Shown here piece after piece: positions 8,374-16,976 of a stretch of 35,999 nt of DNA. The notes beneath the pieces were generated by a model. It did no database searches. It had not been told where the DNA came from and saw nothing but the letters and a program-made list of their open reading frames with translations. This DNA comes from Candidatus Nomurabacteria bacterium RIFOXYB1_FULL_39_16 (GTDB taxonomy: Bacteria; Patescibacteriota; Minisyncoccia; Phycocordibacterales; UBA9973): positions 44,172 to 80,170 of the forward strand of contig MFWB01000012.1 of NCBI GenBank assembly GCA_001787205.1. The letters run 5' to 3'. Each line of letters opens with the position of its first letter. The first letter of the stretch is position 1. The position numbers and the translations under genes were made by a program.

Positions 8374-10095
8374 ATGGAGTATAAACAAGAAACAAAAAAC
8401 TGCCAGAATTGCAAACAAGACTTTACGATAGAGCCGGATGATTTTAATTTTTACGAAAAAATAAAAGTCCCCCCACCTACTTTTTGTCCTGAGTGTAGAT
8501 TTCAAAGAAGAATGGTCTGGCGCAACGAAAGAACTCTTTTTAAAAGAAAATGTGATTTATGTCAGAAAAATATTATTGCTATGTATCGTGAATCCGTGCC
8601 CTTTCCGGTGTATTGTCGGGAGTGCTGGTATGGAGACGGATGGGATGCGACATCTTTCGGCAGAGAATACGATTTTAATAAAACATTTTTTGAACAGTAT
8701 AAGGAACTAATGGATCTAGTACCACGTTTCGCTATTTGGCATAGAGATGCAATTAATTGTCCATATTCAAACTTAGTACGGGAGTCAAAAAATGTTTATC
8801 TTTCAGCTTCAATACTTGGTTCAGAAAATGTTTTTTACTCTAAAACTATTGATAATTCCTTTAATGTTTTTGATAGTTATAATCTCAAAAATTCTCATGA
8901 ATGCTATGAAAACATAGACAGCGACAGAAATTACAATTCACAGTATCTTTTTTTATCCCGAAACTGTGTTGATTGTTGTTATTTGATTGATTGTACCAAT
9001 TGCAGTAATTGTTTTATGTCTTCCAATTTACGCAACAAGCAATTTTATGTAAGGAACAAGAGATACACAAAGGAGGGCTATTTAAAAGAAATAGAGAAGC
9101 TTAATCTTGGCAGTAAAATTATACGAAGTAATCTTATAGATGAATTCCAAACTCTGCGTGCAAACACAATTTATCGCTATGCGGATATCACCCAATCTAA
9201 CAACTCTACGGGAAATGAACTTACAAACACCAAAAATTGTAAAAAATGTTTTAGTGTTTATGATGCCGAAAATTTAAAATACTGCCATCGCTTTTTAAAA
9301 GCAAAAGATTGTTTTGACTCTGACCATGGGGGAATCAATACTGAACTTTTATATGAATGTAACACAGGAGCCAGGAATGATTATAATGTTAAATTTTCTT
9401 ATTCTCCAATAGATCAAGTCAGAGACGTAGACTACACGGATTCTTGCATGTCATCGAAAAATCTTTTTGGATGTGTTGGGATGAAAAATCAAGAAAATGT
9501 AATTTTAAACAAAGTTTATTCAAAAGAAGAATTTGAGATACTACGAGAGCAAATTATAAAACAAATGGATGATGCGCCATTTATAGACAAAGCGGGCAGA
9601 GTTTATAGATATGGAGAATTTTTTCCAATTGAGCTTTCTCCCTGGGCTTATAATGAAACCCTTTCCCAGGAATTCTTTCCTCTCTCTAAAGAGGAAGTAG
9701 AAAAAAACGGTTATTCTTGGTGTGTTCCGGAAGTAAAAAATTTTGAAATTACAATTCAAGCCGAAAACATAAAGGATAATATAGATGAAGTAGACGAAGG
9801 TATCCTGAAAGAAGTTTTGGGATGCGCTCATAAAGGCAAATGTGATCATCAGTGCAGTGTTGCTTTTCGCATCACTGAAACCGAATTTAAATTTTATAAA
9901 AAACACAATATCCCCATACCTGATAAATGCGCAAATTGTAGATACGGAGAGCGTTTTATGCAGGTACCTCTGCCCAGGCTCTACAAACGTCAGTGTATGA
10001 AAAAGGGTTGCTCTAATGAGTTTGAGACTCCTTATGCTTCAGACAGACCCGAAATAATCTATTGTGAGAGGTGTTATCAGCAGGAAATATATTAG
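8374..10095 (+). CDS. Zinc-ribbon / 12-residue-repeat protein, paralog 2
   Basis: CQNCKQDFTIEPDDFNFYEKIKVPPPTFCPECRFQRRMVWRNERTLFKRKCDLCQKN...YCREC; GDGWDATSFGREYDF; C-terminal duplicate ending ...CMKKGC-x17-CERCYQQEIY. Confidence 0.85.
   Translation: MEYKQETKNCQNCKQDFTIEPDDFNFYEKIKVPPPTFCPECRFQRRMVWRNERTLFKRKCDLCQKNIIAMYRESVPFPVYCRECWYGDGWDATSFGREYDFNKTFFEQYKELMDLVPRFAIWHRDAINCPYSNLVRESKNVYLSASILGSENVFYSKTIDNSFNVFDSYNLKNSHECYENIDSDRNYNSQYLFLSRNCVDCCYLIDCTNCSNCFMSSNLRNKQFYVRNKRYTKEGYLKEIEKLNLGSKIIRSNLIDEFQTLRANTIYRYADITQSNNSTGNELTNTKNCKKCFSVYDAENLKYCHRFLKAKDCFDSDHGGINTELLYECNTGARNDYNVKFSYSPIDQVRDVDYTDSCMSSKNLFGCVGMKNQENVILNKVYSKEEFEILREQIIKQMDDAPFIDKAGRVYRYGEFFPIELSPWAYNETLSQEFFPLSKEEVEKNGYSWCVPEVKNFEITIQAENIKDNIDEVDEGILKEVLGCAHKGKCDHQCSVAFRITETEFKFYKKHNIPIPDKCANCRYGERFMQVPLPRLYKRQCMKKGCSNEFETPYASDRPEIIYCERCYQQEIY
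8785..9072 (+). repeat. Array 1 of paralog 2: eight 12-residue repeats (coding)
   Basis: SKNVYLSASILG/SENVFYSKTIDN/SFNVFDSYNLKN/SHECYENIDSDR/NYNSQYLFLSRN/CVDCCYLIDCTN/CSNCFMSSNLRN/KQFYVRNKRYTK. Confidence 0.75.
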
Positions 10096-10186
10096 TTATC
10101 CACACCCGTACTCCCGGGGTATGGGAAGAGGAATATAATATAAGCAAAGGTCGGACTATTGTGATTTAGGTAACATCTCTATTTTT

Positions 10187-10492
10187 ATGGTATTCATTCA
10201 CACAACTTGTGCCACCGTAAAAGAAGCGGAAACGCTGGGGAAACTCATTATTGATAATAAAATGGGCGCGTGCGTGCATTCTTGGCCAATCAAGTCCATG
10301 TATAAGTGGGAGGGGGAGCTGAAGGCAACTGAGGAGGTGATGATAGTTATCGTTACTTTTGAATCCAAACTGGAAGATGTAAATGACTTGATTTCCAAAC
10401 ATCATAGCTACTCCACTCCTATGATTGCCGGCGTGGATATTCGCAGGATTAACAGGTCCTATAAAGAATGGATGACGCAAAATATTTCCTAG
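10187..10492 (+). CDS. cutA: CutA-like divalent cation tolerance protein
   Basis: VFIHTTCATVKEAETLGKLIIDNKMGACVHSWPIKSMYKWEGELKATEEVMIVIVTFESKLEDV; CutA1 signature. Confidence 0.9.
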   Translation: MVFIHTTCATVKEAETLGKLIIDNKMGACVHSWPIKSMYKWEGELKATEEVMIVIVTFESKLEDVNDLISKHHSYSTPMIAGVDIRRINRSYKEWMTQNIS

Positions 10493-10506
10493 CGGTTTTC
10501 GTTTTT

Positions 10507-11025
10507 TTATTTTCCGAAAGTTTCAAACAAAACTTTCTTGGTTTCGTCGTCTATGAATTCCGTGACGATAATCATCATCTCGGTGGTGAGGCCCAAATCC
10601 TTTTTTATATTCATAAATAAATTTTCAAAAGGAAAGGGAGAAATCCAAGCAGAATTTTTCAGACACACGAAGCCGGCTTTTTTCAGAAGGTAGCGCAGAC
10701 TTTCGCGTTCGCTTTTTCTATTCTCCGGAAGGTCCAGGAGAATAATTCTCCAAAGTCCATCCCAAGAAGTGGGGACTAAAGCATCTTCGCCTTCAAGACG
10801 TAAAGCATTTAGTTTGGATTTTCCTTCTTTGGTGATGCGTACGAATTTTCGACTGGAAGAATTGAACATTTCAGCGCATCCAGAATCTATGAGATTTTTT
10901 ATAGAACGAGTTATGGCATAAGAAGCCCTGGAGTCGCTCTCATCTTTAAAAGATTCAAGTGGAATAGCCGGTTTGTCTCCTAATATTTTCAGTATTTTAT
11001 TAGAATATTTGGATTTGCTTGACAT
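10507..11025 (-). CDS. PaaX-like regulator with Cas2-like C-terminal domain
   Basis: N-terminal winged-helix-like segment, then WDGLWRIILLDLPENRKSERESLRYLLKKAGFVCLKNSAWISPFPFE, as in PaaX/Cas2-like ferredoxin folds. Confidence 0.65.
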   Translation of the reverse strand: MSSKSKYSNKILKILGDKPAIPLESFKDESDSRASYAITRSIKNLIDSGCAEMFNSSSRKFVRITKEGKSKLNALRLEGEDALVPTSWDGLWRIILLDLPENRKSERESLRYLLKKAGFVCLKNSAWISPFPFENLFMNIKKDLGLTTEMMIIVTEFIDDETKKVLFETFGK

Positions 11026-11026
11026 A

Positions 11027-11047
11027 GATATATATTATCATATATAC
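11027..11047. promoter_or_regulatory. AT-rich imperfect inverted repeat between divergent PaaX-like gene and dnaK
   Basis: GATATATATTATCATATATAC; overlaps a candidate -10 (GATAAT on minus strand). Confidence 0.4.
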
Positions 11048-11112
11048 TACTTTTATACAAATAATTAGTGGTCGCGAAATATAAGTTAAATTATAAAATA
11101 ATCATAAATCAT

Positions 11113-13008
11113 ATGAGTAAAATAATAGGTATAGATTTAGGTACGACAAATTCGGCAGTAGCTATAATTGAAGGTGGTGCTCCGAAAATTGTAGAGAACG
11201 TAGAAGGTAATCGTACGACTCCTTCAGTCGTAGCTGTGGCGAAAAATGGCGATAGAATCGTCGGTCTTCTAGGCAAGAGACAAGCGGTGACAAATCCCGA
11301 AAATACCGTTTATGGCATCAAGCGTTTTATGGGGCACAATTTTGACGACCCGGAAGTGCAAAAAGATTTAAAGAATGCTTCTTTTAAAATACAAAAATCT
11401 ACTAACGGTGGAGTAGAGATAAAAATCGGAGACAAGTGGATGCGTCCGGAAGAAATTTCCGCGATGATTCTGTCAAAAATAAAATCAGACGTGGAAGCCA
11501 AGCTCGGGGAAAAAATTACTGAAGCGGTGATCACCGTGCCGGCGTATTTCAACGATGCGCAAAGAAAAGCCACAAAGGATGCGGGACAAATTGCCGGGCT
11601 GGATGTGAAGCGTATCATCAATGAACCGACGGCTGCGGCGCTTGCTTATGGATTTAATAAAAAGAAAAATGAAAAAATTGTGGTTTACGATTTCGGTGGC
11701 GGAACCTTTGACGTGTCTGTGCTTGAAATAGGTGATGATGTCATAGAAGTGAAGTCTACCGATGGCGACAGCCACCTGGGTGGACGTGATATTGACCACA
11801 AGATTATTAATTGGATAGCTGAAGAATTCAAGAAAACTTCCGGCGTGGATGTGCGTGGAGATAAGCTTGCCTTGCAACGCTTGGATGAGGCGGCAGAAAA
11901 AGCAAAGATAGAGCTTTCTACCGCTGTTGAAAGTGAAATCAATATTCCTTTCATTACTTCTACCACAGAGGGTCCTCAGCACTTACTCCTTAAAATGACT
12001 CGCGCTCAATTGGAATCAATTGCTGACGAATACATCACCCGTTCTATTGAAATCACCAAACGCGCCATGGCTGCTTCCGGTTTCAAGATGGAAGATATGA
12101 ATGAAATAATAATGGTCGGAGGACAAACCAGAATGCCGAAAATTGTTGAGGAAGTGAAAAAAGTCTTCGGCAAGACTCCAAACCTCTCCATTAACCCAGA
12201 TGAAGTTGTAGCTCTCGGTGCTGCCGTGCAGGCTGGAGTTCTTCAAGGAGATGTGCGTGATGTTCTCCTCCTGGACGTTATTCCTCTATCTCTCGGTATT
12301 GAGACGTTGGGAGGAGTAGCAACAAAATTAATTGAACGCAATACCACTATTCCATCAAATAAATCCCAAGTATTTTCTACCGCTGCGGACAATCAAACTT
12401 CTGTGGAAATCCATATCGTGCAAGGAGAGCGTCCGATGGCATCCGATAACAAATCGCTCGGACGATTTATTCTGGACGGTGTTCCACCAGCTCCTCGCGG
12501 GATGCCACAGATTGAGGTTGCCTTTGATGTGGACGTTAATGGTATCTTGAACGTGACAGCAAAAGATAAGGCTTCCGGCAAGACTCAGTCCATCAGGATT
12601 GAAGCAAGTTCAGGATTGAAAGAAGAAGATATAAAGAAAATGCAAGCGGATGCCGAACTGCATGCGGAAGAAGACAAGAAGAAAAAAGAAGTGGTGGATG
12701 TGAAAAACACCGCTGAAATGATTATTTATACCGCGGAAAAAGCGTTGAAAGACAATGAAGCGAAAATTCCGGCGGAATTGAAAGATAGCGTAAATGCGAA
12801 AATAACCGCGCTTCGTGGCGTAAAAGACGGCACTGACGGGGAAGCAATCAAAAAGGCGACCGAAGAGCTTTCTTCTGAAATGTCCAAGATTGGTGAGGCT
12901 CTAAACAAAGCCGGTGCCGAAACCCCTCCAGCTTCTACTCCGGAAGAACAAAACGAAGAAGTAAAAGAAGCAGAAATTAAAAAAGAAGGAGAAGAACCAA
13001 AAGCCTAG
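11113..13008 (+). CDS. dnaK: Chaperone DnaK (Hsp70)
   Basis: [22 protein letters not shown]...[19 protein letters not shown]...; start placed at ATG 11113. Confidence 0.97.
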   Translation: MSKIIGIDLGTTNSAVAIIEGGAPKIVENVEGNRTTPSVVAVAKNGDRIVGLLGKRQAVTNPENTVYGIKRFMGHNFDDPEVQKDLKNASFKIQKSTNGGVEIKIGDKWMRPEEISAMILSKIKSDVEAKLGEKITEAVITVPAYFNDAQRKATKDAGQIAGLDVKRIINEPTAAALAYGFNKKKNEKIVVYDFGGGTFDVSVLEIGDDVIEVKSTDGDSHLGGRDIDHKIINWIAEEFKKTSGVDVRGDKLALQRLDEAAEKAKIELSTAVESEINIPFITSTTEGPQHLLLKMTRAQLESIADEYITRSIEITKRAMAASGFKMEDMNEIIMVGGQTRMPKIVEEVKKVFGKTPNLSINPDEVVALGAAVQAGVLQGDVRDVLLLDVIPLSLGIETLGGVATKLIERNTTIPSNKSQVFSTAADNQTSVEIHIVQGERPMASDNKSLGRFILDGVPPAPRGMPQIEVAFDVDVNGILNVTAKDKASGKTQSIRIEASSGLKEEDIKKMQADAELHAEEDKKKKEVVDVKNTAEMIIYTAEKALKDNEAKIPAELKDSVNAKITALRGVKDGTDGEAIKKATEELSSEMSKIGEALNKAGAETPPASTPEEQNEEVKEAEIKKEGEEPKA

Positions 13009-13015
13009 TTTTTCA

Positions 13016-13043
13016 CTAAAAAGCCCTAAATAGGGCTTTTTAG
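13016..13043. terminator. Palindromic terminator after dnaK
   Basis: CTAAAAAGCCC-TAAATA-GGGCTTTTTAG, perfect 11 bp stem. Confidence 0.85.
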
Positions 13044-13073
13044 TTTAATAATTCTCTGGTATAATTTATCCGT

Positions 13074-15203
13074 ATGGAACTTCCAGAAATACCCGTAAAT
13101 AAAGACATTACTTATCTTGGACTCACTACCTATAGAGACAAGAACCAGCTTTTTGGCATCAAGCGTAAAGACAGGCGCCAACATGTTTATATTCTCGGAA
13201 AGTCTGGTACCGGTAAATCTGTGCTGATGTTCAATATGATTATTCAGAACATCCAGAACGGCGAAGGGGTCTGTATGGTTGACCCGCACGGAGAAAACGT
13301 GGAAGCTGTCTTGTCCGCCATTCCTCCACACCGAATGAAAGATGTGATTTATTTCAATCCCGCCGATGCTGATTACCATATTGGTTTCAATGTGCTGGAG
13401 CTCGTGGACCCGCAATACAAACATCTCGTGGCGTCAGGACTGATGGGCATCTTTACGAAAATCTGGGCGAACGCTTGGAGCGCCCGCATGGAATATATTT
13501 TAAACAACACCATCCTTGCGTTGCTTGATACTCCCGGCACCACGCTTCTCGGAATTCCGAGAATGCTAGTGGACAAAGATTATCGTCAGAAAATAATTTC
13601 TAATTTGAAAGATCCCGTTATCAAGGCCTTCTGGGTTCACGAATATGAGGCTTGGCAGGATAAATTCCGAAACGAAGCCATCGCCCCGATTCAAAACAAA
13701 GTCGGACAATTTCTCTCCACCTCTATCATCCGAAATGTCGTTGGTCAATCTAAGAGTACCATCAATATTTTTGATATGATGAACGACGGGAAAATTTTCT
13801 TGGTGAATGTTTCTAAAGGGCGCATCGGAGAAGACAACTCGGGGCTCTTGGGGGGAATGATTATTACGAAAATTCAGCTTGCTGCGATGGAGCGTGTGCG
13901 TATTCCAGAAGATCACCGAAGAGACTTCTATCTCTATGTGGACGAATTCCAAAATTTCGTGACGGATGCTTTCGCCGGGATTCTGTCCGAGGCTCGTAAA
14001 TACAGATTGAATCTCACTGTGGCGCACCAATACACCGCCCAGCTGGTGGTGGACAAGAGCTCTGCCGTGCGTGACGCTGTTTTCGGCAACGTCGGAACGA
14101 TGATAGTTTTCCGAGTCGGCTCCGATGACGCGGATTTCTTGGAAAAAGAATTTGACCCGGAATTTACTCCGCAAGACATAGTCAACTTGCCGAACTATAA
14201 AGTTTATATGAAATTGATGATAGATGGTGTTACTTCTAGACCATTTTCCGCAAAGACGCTTCCACAAATGGTAAAGTCTGGTGATAGAAAAATAGAAGAG
14301 GAAGTCATAAAGATTTCTCGAGAACTTTATTGCAGACCGAGGGGAGTTGTAGAGAGGGAAATCAATGAGTGGAGCGAAATGTCCTTGGGGGGTAGTGAGT
14401 ACTCTTCTTCTGGGGGTGGAGGAAACCTGGAAAAATTCCCGATTATTTGTTCGCTTTGCGGACTGGAGAAGACTGTGCCTTTCAAGCCGGAACCGGGCAG
14501 GCCGGCGTATTGTAAAGAATGCATCGCTAAAATAAAATCCGGAGAAGTAAAAGTGGAGAAAAAAGGAAAGGACCAGATAGCCTATGATGAATCCAAATTT
14601 TATAAACCTCTGGCAGACCTCGGGATAGAATTTGAACAAAAAGACAGAGGGAAAGTGGAAGAAGAAAACAGGTCTCCCGAAAGAGGAGCGAGTGATTTTG
14701 CGGAAGTGGGCAAGACTGTTCCTCCAATACAAAAGCCACCTATTCCGGCAAGTAAACCAAGTGTTTTCGGAGCTATTAAAAAAGTATTTACCAAACCTAT
14801 TCACACGAGCGAAAATAAAACAAAAGAGAATTTAGCACTCAAAGAGGTTCTGAACAAATCTCTACCGGACAGACAGGTAAGTCCCGAAGTAAAACCAGTC
14901 TCGACACCGATCTCGGCCCCTGTCTCCTTGGATTCTTTAAAAAACAAAGAAGCTTCGCCCATAGGTCTACAGCCGAGGGAGATTAAAAAACCTATTCATT
15001 CCAGCGGGGATCGAGCAGCTACTGCTGAAGATATGAATAAATTGAAAGATTTGATTGCAGAAAAAACTACCACCCCGGCTAAAGCCACCCCTCCTTCACA
15101 AGGAGGGGAAGAAACTTCTCAAAATAAAGCAAAAGCTTCGCCCGTAGACGGGCTACAGCCGAGGGAAGTGCCAGAAGATGTATTGAAGAAAATTTTAGAA
15201 TAA
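13074..15203 (+). CDS. VirD4/TraG/HerA-like P-loop ATPase (DNA translocation type), paralog A, with C-terminal CxxC-x17-CxxC motif
   Basis: Walker A GKSGTGKSVL, Walker B DFYLYVDEFQNF; tail contains CSLCGLEKTVPFKPEPGRPAYCKEC, then a low-complexity region. Confidence 0.8.
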   Translation: MELPEIPVNKDITYLGLTTYRDKNQLFGIKRKDRRQHVYILGKSGTGKSVLMFNMIIQNIQNGEGVCMVDPHGENVEAVLSAIPPHRMKDVIYFNPADADYHIGFNVLELVDPQYKHLVASGLMGIFTKIWANAWSARMEYILNNTILALLDTPGTTLLGIPRMLVDKDYRQKIISNLKDPVIKAFWVHEYEAWQDKFRNEAIAPIQNKVGQFLSTSIIRNVVGQSKSTINIFDMMNDGKIFLVNVSKGRIGEDNSGLLGGMIITKIQLAAMERVRIPEDHRRDFYLYVDEFQNFVTDAFAGILSEARKYRLNLTVAHQYTAQLVVDKSSAVRDAVFGNVGTMIVFRVGSDDADFLEKEFDPEFTPQDIVNLPNYKVYMKLMIDGVTSRPFSAKTLPQMVKSGDRKIEEEVIKISRELYCRPRGVVEREINEWSEMSLGGSEYSSSGGGGNLEKFPIICSLCGLEKTVPFKPEPGRPAYCKECIAKIKSGEVKVEKKGKDQIAYDESKFYKPLADLGIEFEQKDRGKVEEENRSPERGASDFAEVGKTVPPIQKPPIPASKPSVFGAIKKVFTKPIHTSENKTKENLALKEVLNKSLPDRQVSPEVKPVSTPISAPVSLDSLKNKEASPIGLQPREIKKPIHSSGDRAATAEDMNKLKDLIAEKTTTPAKATPPSQGGEETSQNKAKASPVDGLQPREVPEDVLKKILE
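14950..15166. repeat. Palindromic mini-repeats inside the coding tail of ATPase A
   Basis: AAGCTTCGCCCATAGGTCTACAGCCGAGGGA (14950-14980), AAGCTTCGCCCGTAGACGGGCTACAGCCGAGGGA (15133-15166), and perfect hairpin CCCCTCCTT-CAC-AAGGAGGGG (15088-15108). Confidence 0.75.
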
Positions 15204-16952
15204 ATGGAAGTTAAAACACCAAAAACTGACGCCTTGATTAATGAAATTTTAGAAAATCTCGTTCCACACGAGCGTACTTGTAAGTGGAAAGGGGAGCACT
15301 CATATTGTGAAGGAAAATTTGAAATAACAGAAGAAGATATTACTTTTTTAAAGATGCTTCGTGTGCCGACTCCAAATTATTGCCCAACTTGTAGACGGAT
15401 GAGGCGTCTTGTTCATATGAATATGATTCGTCTTTTTAAAATACCTTGTAAGGCGCCAAATCATAATGAAAGTATGATTTCTATTTTGCCCGAAGAATGC
15501 CCTTTCCCCGTATATGATTATTTATATTTTATTTCTGATGAATTTGACCCATTTTCTTTTGGAGTTAAGTATGAGGAAGGAATGGACCCCATGGAAACAC
15601 TTTTTAATTTACGTAAAAAGTTTCCAATGCCCTCTTTTTTAAATCGTGGTCTTTCAAGTATAAATAGTGACTATTCAAACGGGGGAAAAGACAACAAAAA
15701 TTGTTATTACGCGATGGCTTGTTATAAAGCGGAGGACGTCTGGTATTCCAGCATGGTAAACAGAAGCAGGAGCATTATGGATTCTAATGATATAGAAGAT
15801 TCTGAGTTGTTGTACGGGGGTTTATCTTCAGATCATATTTATAAATCTTCCTTTATTTATTTTTCTAATAATTGCACGGATAGTTTTCTTCTTTTTGATT
15901 GTAAAAATTGTGATAGCTGTTTCGGATGTATCAATCTACGCAACAAAAAATACTGTGTTTGGAATGAACAATTATCAAAAGAAGACTACGAAACTTTTAT
16001 TGAATCCATAAATCCCATATCAATAAAATCGCTAGCGCTTTATAAAGAAAAATTTTGGAATGTTGTCGCTAGTTTGCCAATGAATGCTTCCCATAATGTC
16101 GGATCAGAAAACGCAGTGGGTGTTCATATAATGCGCAGTCGCAATGTGTTTGACATTGGGGACTCAGACAATAGTGAACATATAAGGCACGCAGACGGAG
16201 CTATGTCTCACAAAGATTCTATGGATTTTCTTTTTTCCGGAGGAAATTCCAGTAAACTTTATGGAACTATAAATATTGGCTCACAATCGAGCGGGGTAAG
16301 GTTTTCTGTATCTTCTAAATTTTGTGTTGATTGTGAGTTTGTGTTTAATTCCAAGAATCTTACAAATTGTTTTATGTGTTTTGGGTTACAGGACAAATCA
16401 TATTGTATTTTAAATGTACAATATCAACCCGAAGAATATTTTGAGATTGTCGATAAAATAAAATTTGAAATGATAAAAAAGGGGGAATATGAAGATCCGC
16501 TCGGTCTTGAATTTTCCGCACAGGCCTATAATTTTTCCATGGCGCAAATCGCTTATCCTTTAAACAATGCTGAGATAATAAAATTGGGTGGTTATGTTGC
16601 CAAAGAATCTGAAACCAATGTTGGTGACACTGAAAAATTAACAGTGAATGAATTGCCAGAGACCATTACGGAAGCAACTGATGAGATATTAAAGAAGGCT
16701 ATATGTTGTGAAGTCACGGGGCGTCCGTTTAGGATTGTCAGTTCAGAATTGGAATTTTATAGAAGAATGAAATTACCATTACCGACTCTACACCCATCTT
16801 ATCGTATGGAAACACTGTTTCAACTAATTCATATAGGGAAGAAATATGAGACTACTTGTGTTAAATGCGGTAAAGCTATAAATTCTATTTTTGACCCCAG
16901 GTCAAATTTCATTCTGTATTGTGAAAAGTGTTATCAGCAGGAAGTTTACTAA
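15204..16952 (+). CDS. Zinc-ribbon / 12-residue-repeat protein, paralog 3
   Basis: FEITEEDITFLKMLRVPTPNYCPTCRRMRRLVHMN...; repeats; LRNKKYCVWNEQLSKEDYE; C-terminal CVKC-x17-CEKCYQQEVY. ATG directly follows the stop codon of ATPase A. Confidence 0.85.
   Translation: MEVKTPKTDALINEILENLVPHERTCKWKGEHSYCEGKFEITEEDITFLKMLRVPTPNYCPTCRRMRRLVHMNMIRLFKIPCKAPNHNESMISILPEECPFPVYDYLYFISDEFDPFSFGVKYEEGMDPMETLFNLRKKFPMPSFLNRGLSSINSDYSNGGKDNKNCYYAMACYKAEDVWYSSMVNRSRSIMDSNDIEDSELLYGGLSSDHIYKSSFIYFSNNCTDSFLLFDCKNCDSCFGCINLRNKKYCVWNEQLSKEDYETFIESINPISIKSLALYKEKFWNVVASLPMNASHNVGSENAVGVHIMRSRNVFDIGDSDNSEHIRHADGAMSHKDSMDFLFSGGNSSKLYGTINIGSQSSGVRFSVSSKFCVDCEFVFNSKNLTNCFMCFGLQDKSYCILNVQYQPEEYFEIVDKIKFEMIKKGEYEDPLGLEFSAQAYNFSMAQIAYPLNNAEIIKLGGYVAKESETNVGDTEKLTVNELPETITEATDEILKKAICCEVTGRPFRIVSSELEFYRRMKLPLPTLHPSYRMETLFQLIHIGKKYETTCVKCGKAINSIFDPRSNFILYCEKCYQQEVY
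15693..15980 (+). repeat. Array 1 of paralog 3: eight 12-residue repeats (coding)
   Basis: NKNCYYAMACYK/AEDVWYSSMVNR/SRSIMDSNDIED/SELLYGGLSSDH/IYKSSFIYFSNN/CTDSFLLFDCKN/CDSCFGCINLRN/KKYCVWNEQLSK. Confidence 0.75.
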
Positions 16953-16976
16953 ATTTTGTGCTAAAATATCCAATAT

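Noticed and set aside
6675-10095. Paralogs 1 and 2 as halves of one disrupted gene
   Set aside because: Each has complete N- and C-terminal zinc modules and its own start and stop, so they are tandem paralogs.
10096-10186. Possible tRNA or small RNA gene in the gap before cutA
   Set aside because: A short hairpin (CCCGTAC...GTATGGG) is present but no cloverleaf or T-loop signature could be found.
10507-11025. Possible CRISPR-Cas2 gene
   Set aside because: The Cas2-like fold is fused to an N-terminal winged-helix-like segment as in PaaX; no repeats, spacers or other cas genes were found in the window.
13566-14804. Long minus-strand ORF (412 aa) antisense to ATPase A
   Set aside because: Shadow ORF opposite a strongly conserved P-loop ATPase; its translation has no recognisable protein character.
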